Positions 49,560-61,422 of a stretch of 64,000 nt of DNA are shown here, piece after piece; within the stretch, counting starts at the first letter, position 1; each line of letters begins with the position of its first letter. This DNA is from Odiellus spinosus (Eukaryota; Arthropoda; Arachnida; Opiliones; Phalangiidae), in NCBI GenBank assembly GCA_963920705.1, contig OY987237.1, positions 16,770,601 to 16,834,600 of the forward strand, read 5' to 3'. The notes below the pieces were generated by a model. It was not told the origin of the DNA, ran no database searches, and was given only the letters and a program-made list of their open reading frames with translations. The position numbers were made by a program, and so were the translations under genes.

Positions 49560-52500
49560 GTAAGTCCCTTAATTACCTCGTTATCATTTAAATCCGAGTC
49601 TATTTAAAGTCGATCGATGGTTATCCTACTCTGGGATATGAAACTGTTATTTATACGAGAAATTGGTTAAACCATTAGTAAATCTCGAGACTGATGCGTT
49701 GATTGTACAAACTAACGTAACGATAAGCTATAACCGAACATAAATGACATTAACCCTAAAGTAGACGTGTTTTACCCAAAATTAAGGCAATATGGTTTAG
49801 CCAGATGGTTTTCTCGTTACAAAATATCTATTAAAGGTTAATTTTATCAAACATCAAACATCAAACATCAAACGCGAGAAGTCTCGATGAAATGTAACGA
49901 GTTGTTTTTTTCAATCAAATAGCTATTGTTTAAGTTAAGCCGGTTGATGTTAGCTCGGAGTTTAGTGGAATTGGCAAAACTTTAATTATAGTTAATGTTT
50001 GGTTTATTTATAAATGAAATGTTGCGACCAAAGGGACGCTACTATTTTAGAGGCTTTTTTTTTTTTGTTTAACTGTTGATGTTCCATTTGATGGTCGAGC
50101 GTTGACGCAATTATTTTTTGAAATTAGATTTTGCCGAGTATAAAATCTTGGCGGGTTGAACCTACTCTTTCTCTCGCTCCTTCTTACTTGTAATTCAGAG
50201 ATCATCCTCGTCCCTCTCTCGGTCTTTTTTCTCAGTGGGCCACTTGGTACGAGAGGGGAGTTAGCTCGCAAAATTTGGGAAAGTGGGTAGGAAGGGAGAA
50301 TATTTAATCTCTTAACATCGCCTTTTAGCTTTTTTAATGTATTATTTTTTTTTTAATCTGTCCGTTCTTTGAGATTTGATTTATGGGCCGCGTTTCTTTT
50401 CGAGAATGAGCGGCCAGTTTTGCTTTTTTTTCATTAATTACCGTGATTAATTTGGCTCGGGCTTTTAACGGCCGTACAAAATTAAGAATACTTAATCTCG
50501 AGCGAAATATTTTTCAAATAAAAATTAAAATTTCGCGAACGCGTTACTCGAAAAATAAATCTTGATATTTTAGGTTTAATTATTTTAAAATTTATTTAGA
50601 CGCAACTGGAATTTTTTTGGGTCCAAAAATTGGGATAATTTTGATTGGAGGAAATTCCAACACTAACAGACTTAAAAGTTTTAATCACTTTTGGTGTTAA
50701 TTAAAATTATTTTTAGTCTTATTTAAAATTAAAATTTGATTATTTTTGGATCATTAATTTTAATTTTCTAAGACTTGAATATTTTTGAATGAAATAAGAT
50801 TAAAATTAGGTTAATTAGTTTGAAAAAAAAAAAAAAAAAACAAAAAAGCTGGAGTGATGGTCTCAAATTATTCTTTTGACCTTACGAGAGTCAAAATTAT
50901 TTTTAGGGTTAAAGGTTATTGAGGAAAATGATCAATTTTATCGAATTATTCCTTGAGAATTTAACCTCGATAAATAAAATTATATTTGAATGTTAAAAGA
51001 ACTGTGGCAAAGCCGAGATGAAAAAAAAGCTATAAATTATAGGTTTTTTTTTGACTAATTAAATATTTATGTTTAAGTTGAGGCGTTGGAATTTCCCTTC
51101 GATGCCATGATTTTAGTTTAAAAGGGGATGGTAAAATGTGTTTAACCGGTAAATCATGTCCGATTAGAAAGACTAATTTGTGACAGACATAGGCCCGGGA
51201 TTAAAGAGTATTTAGGGTGTGGTAAGTTGGTAACTCTGGGGGTAACTACTTCTTATCGTACCATGCCTCTTTCATTTCGCTTTAAATGCCTTTTAACAAA
51301 TACCCCTCTCAACAATATTATCGCCTTATTACCGAATAACATTCGGACGCGCCCGTCGAAACAACCGTAGATTTCAATACGGTCGAAGCCGAGCTTCCCT
51401 CTCTTATCTACTTCGTCTCAACCTTGAAAAAAGGCTACTTCTTCCGTAGAAACGGCTTCTATTTAACGGTTATTTTTGTTAGTTTCAAGGTTTGCAAAAG
51501 TATATAAAATCCTATATTTTGAATTAACCTTGGAAAAAGGCAACATCTTCGATACAAACGGGTGCTTTGAACGGCCCTTTTTATCCGTTTCCAAGGTTGT
51601 TTTATAATAAGGCCTATTGAAAACTCAAATTGAAGACGGGTATCGTTGATTTCTTATCTAATATTAATTTCTGGTACGATTTAGCTCGGTTTGTAGCGAG
51701 TTTTAAGGTTTAATTCGGTACCTAAGGGCTTTTACGGCGTAGAACTTAGCACCTGAGACGAATGTTGATGGCACGATGGCTGAAATTCGTGATTCGTTGG
51801 CCGTAGGTTATTGGAAAATAAATTTCGTTTTTACGCTATCCCTTGATTTTGGACAAATTAACTCGGCAATTGGAGAGACCTTCTTCCCTGGAGTTCGTTT
51901 AGTAATAATAGCGTTAGGGAGTTAGGTTGTCGTCGACGAGTCTAATTTTGATCAGATTATTTGTGGGCGAGCTGGCAAAAGGGTGATTAATGGAAGAACT
52001 AGCTAATTGGCATTCTATAAGGGAGCTCCGAGTAAGAGCGTCTTTCTTTTTCTAGCGAGAAGGGGTCGAAGGTCACTCACGCTTCGTTCGTGATACTACC
52101 ATAGGCCGGCTTCGCAAACCGTATTAACGAATATTTCTCCTATCCTTGCCTATATTTCTATAGTATTACTATAAAGCTTAGCTTATGTTTGCGAAAACAA
52201 ATTCGTCTAAAGCTTTTTACCGCCAAATATTTCGGCCATTTTTGTTATATTGCATTTAAAGTACCAGGAAAGCCCTATTCAAAATGGCAAATCTGTTTCC
52301 ATCCAATTTGGAAACAATTCAATGACCAATCACGATTAAAATCGAGTTTGAAGCCGATCAAAATTTCTCGCGCCAAAAGCGAGCTTCGTTCAAAACGGAA
52401 TTAGGCCCGAATTAGGCTTAGCGCCAAAATCCGCCTTCTATTGAAATATGTGGAAAGCGATTGAACTCGGATAAGTTGTTGGATTAATTAAGCCATAAAT

Positions 52501-55500
52501 TAATTTTATTAATTTTCCGTGATGATGATTTTTAAAACCAGTATATTTTTAACTGAAAATTTAGACGCCAGATAATAAATTAGGTGGGTAAACGTATTCG
52601 AGGCTAGGGTTAATTTAATCGAACAAATATTTGATTTAGGAGCCTCGTATTATCCGCGAAATAATAATTCACATTTTTAATTAAGGTACTTAATCAAATT
52701 TAGTCGGATTTCATTACGCTCCAAAATTAAATGAATCTTTTTAATAGAGATAGTGGGGTCAAAACTACCAAAAATGAAGTGAAATTTTCAGGAACTCGGG
52801 TCAAGTGTCCGTTTCTTCAGCGTGTTTAGTTTTATAGGATGTAAAATAAGGCTGTCTTGACCCTCGTGTCTCATTGACGCCATTCTCTTTATCGCTCTCT
52901 ATTTGACAATGGTTAAGGTCCGTTCCCATTAACTTAATTCAAACTTGACTTGTCGGGGGAGGTTAAAGAAAGTGTTAATAACGTTGGCGACTATCTTACG
53001 CGCCTGAATACTTAACGTTGGACGTATTATATCTCGAAATGGTTCTCTTTTAAGAGTCGATTTTTAGCGCGCACGCGCGGTATAGTGTCTATCGGCGTTA
53101 ATTGGTGGAAATTATTCTCGTCACGCTCTCGTGTTCAGTCTCGCTCTGATTAATGATCTCTCGCCAATTTCACCCTCTTTTTCTCCCGCCAAAAATCTCC
53201 GTTTCTCAGCGCGCGCCAATATCAAACGCCGTGTACCAAAACTTCCAATTTCATCCACCGGCCCTGATGGGGCTCTCTCTTTCTCTATATATACGCGCAA
53301 CTCGAATCAAAGAGCCGGTAACACGCCCTCGGACTTCGTATCTATCCAATTAGAATTCGATAAATTCAAATTTATTAATAACTAAAACTCTTATGATCAA
53401 ACGATTAATATTAAATTAAAGAGATTTAAATTTGGGAGAATTCTTTTAGAGACAATCCTCCATTCTTAGAAATTTAATTAAAATAAAATTTGTACGGCTT
53501 TAAAAAGGTTTTCCCCTAAATTGCAATGTGGGAATATTCTGTAAATTCGAATTAAATTAATTCTCGATAAAATAGACATTCTCTCGAACTTAAAGGCCCG
53601 TCACCCTGGAAACCAACTCGCCCTCCAGGCTTTCTCTTGGCTCGCTGGGAAGCTCAGACGGTGAGCCCACTTCCAGCGAAACAGGCGCGTGATAGGTTAA
53701 AATATTGCTAAAAATTTTAAATCTTCGTCAATTTTATTTTATACTAATTTGTATCGGCGCGTGACTGGCGCTTTAAATTAAAGTTGTTAGATGATGGGAT
53801 GGTGCGCGGAGGAGGAGGAGGAGGGGTAAAATTATCTATGCTTAGCACGAGGTTATACGAGCCGAGAAACCTTCCATTCGGAATTTTAATTTCATTTTTT
53901 GGGGCTTAATTTTTATATCTACTAGGCCCGTCCGTATCTTGACGCGTTGTATCGAGCCATGTTTGGGGAATTTTCATTTGGGGGAGATTTAGGCGTAGAT
54001 CTTAATAGCCCCCCCCCCTCTCCCCCATCCCTCCTGGTCTCTCCCTCACTTTCCCCAATGAATCAAATTTTAACTTTTTATATTTAAACGTTTCGAATTA
54101 CGATTTTTTTTTCTTTTTTAAATTCGATTTGCCGAACGATGAATCCAATATCTTGGTTTTATTAATTTAATATTCTCCTACGAGCTTACGGTTCATTAAC
54201 CCCTTTCAATTCTGGGTGAAAAAATGACCTCTCTATCAAATTCTTCTCCAAACTCTACGAAATGGAAAAATTAAAACCAAGAAATATCAGTTTTTACGAA
54301 GACAGAAATTTAAATCAAATTGGAATCGCTGTATTTGAACAATTTTAATGATTTCTTAAAATTAATTAAGGGTATTTGGTAGCGTATATTACGTTTAATC
54401 GAGTTTCTTAATTATAATTAATTTAATTAATAGTTTCGATTGAATCTAATTTTGTTTCGTCGTGGTTTTTATTTTTTAGTAAATCGACATTTTTCAACGT
54501 ATTGACGGCCAGTTCGGTTCCGGCTTCTAATTTCGCTTTTTGCACGATCGACCCGAACGAAAGTCGAGTACCAGTTCCTGACGCCCGATTCGATTACTTG
54601 TGCGAATATCATCAACCAGTTAGGTAAGAACCAAACCTCGTCTTTGTAGGCCAACTTGTTATATTTGCGCCTCGCCTGGCATCTCCTTAATAGCGTTTAT
54701 TTAAAAAGCGGCTAGGTAGATCCGCCTACGAACCTTCCACCCCTCTTATATCTATTTTAATTTGACTCGCGACACCCACCTCATCCCACCCCACCCCGCA
54801 AACTACCCCAGAATTATTTTTGTTAAATGTTGGTATATATATGGTCGGTGGGTGCGGCTCGCTCGCTTTAAAGCTATTTATCGTATGATGTAATTCGCGC
54901 CATCCAAGTATTCGCTGGCGTTTTGTTATAATAATTGCCCCGTACGCCAAAAGAAAATGAAATGGCCCAACCAATTTCGGCAAGAAAATATATATATACT
55001 TATTACATTCGGGTTGATGATTTTGGATATTGCAATTGTAGAAATGGTTGTAGAAATGTCTAGGGAAACAATTAGAAAATTGTAGAAATGTCTAGGAAAC
55101 ACTGAGAAAATTGTAGAAATGTCTAAAGAAACAATGAGAAATTGTAGAAATGTCTAAGGAAACACTGAGAAAATTGTAGAAATGTCTAAGGAAACAATGA
55201 GAAATTGTAGAAATGTCTAGAAAACACTGACAAACTGTAGAAATGTCTAAGGAAACACTGAGAAAATAGTAAAAATGTCTAGGGAAACAATGAGAAAATA
55301 GTAGAAATGTCTGCGGTTTCATGTTTGTAGAAATTCCTAGAGCTCGAATCGTAATGTTAGGTTAGAACGCGTTACTACACTTATTTACGTGACTAGACCG
55401 ATTATGTTTTCCTTCTTTCATTTTCTCACTTTCTCGTGACGGCCAACGCCGACCTGACTCTCGCTTCGTAACATTTCGTTCTTCGCTTCAACGTTTTAGT

Positions 55501-57943
55501 TCTAGGCAATACCTTTAATTCATCTTCTTATAAGCCGACATCCTTACGCCGAAAGGGGATATCCCTTCTTAATTCTTTAAAAGGGCGGCTTATCTGCCCC
55601 AAAATTTGCCCCTTTAAAATAATCTTCCCTTACGCGCGTAGTCTAGCTTTGACCGTACAATTTGTAAGCTAGAAAAGAAGGCGACTTTAAAGGGGATTTA
55701 ACTCCATTGACCCGTCGAAAGAAATTAATTAATTTAAATAATTCGAAAAGAAAAATCGGTCATTAAAATATATATTTTTAGGTTTGTCGGTATTTGGTCT
55801 TTGCCAGATTTCTTTTAAGCTTGGAGCGTTTCCGTAAACGCTAATGGTTATTTTTACTCGATGCTCTTATTTGTTCTTATCCCGCGCGGGCGGCGATCAT
55901 CTTGAGAGAAAGAGAAATAAGTTTAGAGTCGGGGTCAATGGGGTCAAGCTTGTCAGTTCAGGCTGAGCGATGGAGGTTCCAGCTTCGATTAAGCCTAGCT
56001 CGGCCAGACACCGCGAAACGCGATGGTCGAAAAACGAATTATACGATGACCCCCTTAGACTCGCCTATATAGAGTCGAGCCAACTCGACGTCTTACTTCG
56101 AACTTACCTCGAGTAATACCGGGATTAGATTGGATTTAAGCGCCAATCCGCCTTCCGCCGTATTCGTTATTCCTCCACGGATAAACTGGGTTTCTCCCCC
56201 CTGGATTTTAAGTATATAAGCCGGTATTTTAGGCCTTTGTAGCTTCGCGCTCTTGATTTTATTTCTTTTCGGCGCCCGAGGCTAATTTATCTTTATCGGA
56301 AACAATTGTAATGCCCCCTTTCCCCCGTCATTCCGAAATAGTTTTGACCTTTTTAACCCCGACCAAATAAATAAGGCCAACCGCGATGATGTTCCCTTCG
56401 ATTGAAACCCTTATTTCGCGAACTTTATTATCAGCCCCTATCAACTTTTAATTTTTACTCTAATCAATTTGTAATAAGCGTAATATACGTAACCGTAATT
56501 ATAATCGTAATGTCATTTCTATTAAAGATATTTTGTATATTGACGCGATATACGTTAGGAACAGGGTTGCCACGGGTCGGGGAAAAGTCGGGGAATTTAA
56601 AGATATTTTAAAAAGTCGGGGAATTTAAAGATCTGTCGAGAAGCCGGGAAATTACGATCATTATCCGCGGAAAAGATTTGAAGCGAAGGTTTAAAACCTA
56701 ATCTAAATGATTATCGTGTTATTGAAAATATTTGTTTTTAAGTAATATTAAAAATATAAGCTTAAAAATCGGTCGGGGAAAATCGTGGAAAAGGTCGGGG
56801 AATTTGAATCTGAAAAAACTGCGCCAACCCTGAGGAATAATTCTAATTCCATTTAAATGTTTTTTTTAAATCGATGTTGCATTCCCATGGGTGAAAATGC
56901 TAGAAAATCGTGTTGTATTTGCTCCTTTAACCTTCTCTATCTGCCTCTCTGTTTTACGGCTCTTACGCGCATGGGCGGTTAATATTTTATCTCTCGATTC
57001 GTGTTAAAGCTTAAATGTTGGGCTCTTCCTTCTCTTGATGGCTGGAATTTTTCATCTCTTAACTACCGATTCGTCATTTTCTCCCGCCATTTCAAATTCT
57101 TCACCTTTAATCCTTTCAATCAATTTATTCTTAAAATCACTTTTATCTAATCTAATCTTAACCCTTAATCCTTTAAAATATAACGCGCGACTTTCTATTA
57201 CGAGTTAGTTGGAATAAATACAGCTATTTATCCGCGAGTTCGTAAGCAGTCTTGAAAAGTCGGGAAAATTATAAATTGACCCAGATGGTCGAGGGAAGGT
57301 CGGGGAATTTGGACAGGGTTGCCACGGGTCAGGGGAAACAGGGAAAAGTCAGGGAATTTGAATCTAAAAAACTGTGGCAACCCTGTTGTAAAATGCCCCA
57401 AAAGGTCGGGGAAATTATCTCCCAAAATTTTCTACGAGCCCTAAAACGAAATTCTTTGAAAGATCATGGAAATATTTGTAAATTTTGCTTTCCTAGTGTT
57501 ATTATTGTATTTTCGGTTGAGTCGTTTAGTTTTAGGCCCAGCGTATTTAGGGGGATCCGTAAATAGTTAACCCACCTCGATGTTTTTCGATTTAGTTAAA
57601 AAAGCTTTTTATTTTCGGGGTTGTATGGGGGCTAAAAATTTTATCTTATCACGAAGCGGGATCTCTCTCTAAAAACGAAGCTAGGAAAACTTGGTTTTTT
57701 TTTTTAAAGAGGAGAGGCGAAACTGATGGAATAAATGCTCGTCTCTCGAAGCGAGATGAGGTGGGAAGGGGAAGAGGGGGATTAACTGGTCTCACGTGTG
57801 AAAATTACCTCGTAGGATTATATTAAAGCGCTATCTTCTTGGCCAGCCGTATTTGGCCTTCTTAAGTTCCGCCATCATCATAGTCGAGCCAGGTAATATC
57901 CCCCCTTCCCCTCATTCGTGAGCTCCCATCTCATCTTCGCCTC

Positions 57944-57976
<33 letters not shown>

Positions 57977-60900
57977 GAAAAATCGGGAGAAAGCTTTACG
58001 CCCGTTCGCACCTACCTACTTACATAATAATACTAGTTATTATAACGCCCTTTATTTAAAAATCATATAATACACCGCCTATATTGCCACCGCGTCGAGT
58101 TGATTTTAAATACAAATTACTTTTAAAACTCGTACGCGTACGTCAAACCTCTCTTTCTCGTTTAATTACGATTATTTTATATACTCGGGGTAATCGCGCT
58201 GTTCCTTTGACTATACTAAAGCCATCTTTAAAATCCCCGCCTTTAACGGTGCTAATATGCTTACCAGTAATCCGGTTTGAACGCTTCCAACGCGTACGCG
58301 TACGTCGAGCTATCTTCTAATCGAAGAATTTCTCCGCCGTCTGTAGATAGTCTAGCGGTACGCGTTGGCGTTCGACTTTCTTACGCGTTGCCTTATTTCG
58401 TGGTAAATAGTTTTTTTGGGGATTTCTCATATAGGCATAGATGAAAACTGTTTTAAAAAAAAATTCTGTATTTTTTTGGTCGGGAGCGTCAAACGTGAAG
58501 GCGAAATTTTTCTATAAGCGCGCGGTGTGGATTGGGTAGGGGGGGGGGTTGGAGGGAATGGTCCTGGGGAAGATGAAGAGGGAGTTGTGATGGGCAATTA
58601 TCGAAGGGTGGAAAGTTCTACCTCTTGGCCTCAAATTTATCAACGCCAACGCGCCCGCGCCTGCGCTAGTACGCCATGGCCGACAACCAAAAATATTCCC
58701 CTTTTCGCGAATTAATGTAAACTCCGTAAAAAAACGGACTTTTATCTAGCCCAACGAATCATCCAAGGTCGAGTCTCATCAGCTACCAAATTAAAATGAT
58801 TTTATTATCTTAATATATAAAGCTAAATAACAATACCTTGACAGAATTCGTACACGACCTGGAAAAGTCAGCGAATTTCAAAATTGCTCCATAAGGTCGG
58901 AGAATTTTAAAATGAGCCCGTATGGTCAGACATTGTTCGTACGCTACGTGGAAAACCTGGAAAAGTCGAGGAATTTGGAAATTGGACCAAAAAAAGGTCG
59001 GGGAATTTGAAATTTGTACCAAAAGGTCGGGGAAAATAAAAAGTGGGAATTGCCAAGAGCTCAGCTCGTAAGATTAAATTCGTGTAAAATATTAAAATCG
59101 GTCGGGGAAATTATTTCTAAAATGGTCAAGGAAAACCTGAACAAGTCGGGTAAATTAACTTCCAAAATATTGTACGAACCCTGATTAAGATAAGGGGTCC
59201 ATTGTTAGTAGCAAATTCCATTTATGTCTATATGAAATGACCCCGAGTAGGGTCAGTCGAGGAGGCTTGCTCTTTAACCTCTATTCTAGGGTCTAATAAT
59301 AAGATCGGATCTCGGGGCTAAAATAAATGGCTCTTCTGGCTGCTAATACCACGTGACGCGAATATCATTAAGGAACGGCGTTCGCGCGCGGTAATTAAAA
59401 ATAAAAAATAATATATAAAAGAGATCTCCCATTTCTCTCTCCTCCCTTATAAGCGATTCGACAAAATGTACCAAAGTAAATGGACGGAGCTTCTTGGAAT
59501 TCTTAATTCTTAACTCCTTATAACCCCCCCCCCCCCAATCACATCTCCCCCCCCCCCTCCGTCCCGTCGGCTCTTTCGGAAGATTATCTTCCATACGGCG
59601 TCCCTATCGCCAAGGGAGAATGAATTCCCACGCTTCGAATTAAATTTTTATCCAAATTCCATTTCCCTTCCAAAAAAAACCCGTTATTTTTCCATGATAA
59701 ATTTATATTAATATTTGCTTATCTGTCAATTGAAGAGGCTGTTTAACGCGTTAGTTAAACGAATTTAAGCCGTCTTTTGACGGAAAAGGAAAAAAGATCG
59801 AGATTGAATCTAAAATATTCAACTCAATTATTATCTAATGTAGGTTAGTAAATAAAGGCTCCATTTTTTGTAGCTAATTATCTCTCGCTATTTAGGCTTG
59901 GCCAGGATTCGTATTTTTTTTTTTTAAGATAAGCGAGCTCTGGGTTTCATTATCCCTTTACATTTAATACGGAGATAGATAGAATAACTATATTTTCAAT
60001 ATTTTAATATATTTGTGGAAACATCTTCGGCAGACTTCGCGTCTCATTTCAATCCCGATCTCAATTCAGGGTGGAAGAAGTTATTTCTTTTCCAAAAAAT
60101 TTTAATTATTTATTAGGCTTAGCCGTTACGGTGTAGCGTTTCTTCTCGCGTTTATACAAACATTGGTATATTAGACATACATCTTTCAGTTAATTTTTCC
60201 TCATCACGCGTTTGTAGAAAAAACAAATTGGAGATTTTTGTTTTTCACTTTGAAAAGACCCGAATTGTTTCGCGTACCTTTTTCATTTTTATTATTATAC
60301 ATTATAATCTAATCAATTTAAGGAAGGGGGGCATTTTATTTATTGATTATGTCCGCCAGGAGTCTAGGCATTCTAATGAGCGAAGAGGTTCGTATTAGAT
60401 CTATTCGATATCTCTTCGCGCGTCTCTAAAACTTAAAATCCGACACCCAATAAGGATGGGGGAGGGGGGGCGCATTTTCGACGGTATAAGCATCTCCTTT
60501 ATCTTATTAATTCCAATTTTGACGGAGCGATGCTCGATTTAACCTTTTGAACTCAATCTGGCCAACGCGCGCCGAGACTACCCGAGTCTTTAATTACATT
60601 TTAGACCTTTAAAACACCGACGAGAAAAAGTCAAGGTGACTAACCAAATTCTTACGGTATCACGTGAACCTTATTCTTCCTCGGTACGTTAATACGTTTT
60701 TATAGAAATCGAGTGAAATTTTTAAACGTAAGAAATATTTAAGTAAAAAAAAAAAGTGTTGTATTAGGTTAATTTTTAAGTTATTAATCATTTAATATTA
60801 ATTTAAATAACAGCCTAATCCGCAGTTTCCCTTAAATGAATATTTTTATAATAATAAATTAATAATTAATCCCAACGTATAATAATTTCCTACGTAACTT

Positions 60901-61373
60901 TGTACGAGAAAGGCGCGATAGGTTGGGCTTCACCCTGGACACCGGAGCGCGAAGGCTGGAACACTTTTACAGGGGCTTAATCGCGATTTATATTATTTAC
61001 GCTATCTTCAACGTATAATAATTAAAATATACATCAATATCCTCCGGCTTTTTAAATTAAATATAAATTTAACTAGCTGATGGTTGAAATGGAGCTCAAC
61101 CCCGACCCCCAAATATTATGAAAGTTTTATAACCAGGAGCTCCCTGGAAATCAGCTTTAAGCAATATACCCATTATTATTTTTATTAACCACGAATTAAA
61201 GTTAATTTTTATATTTATTTAATATTAATATAATAATTTAATATTAAAGGTTTAGTCGCGTAATTATATTTCTTGGCAATATTTCTATTAAATCAGGTTG
61301 TCTTTTTCTTCGTATCTCGTCATCTTGGCTTTAAAACGAATTTGTTACTTCCAGTATAGCTTCGGGGCATCAA

Positions 61374-61422
<49 letters not shown>

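Noticed and set aside
53600-53705. Possible exon ending GACG|GTGAGC with Ser/Gly-rich frame
   Set aside because: Only about 30 codons, no acceptor or ATG, and the frame stops soon after; not distinguishable from chance.
55092-55322. Repetitive protein ([21 protein letters not shown] type) or CRISPR-like array
   Set aside because: It is a minisatellite read in frame; there are no distinct spacers and the copies are degenerate.
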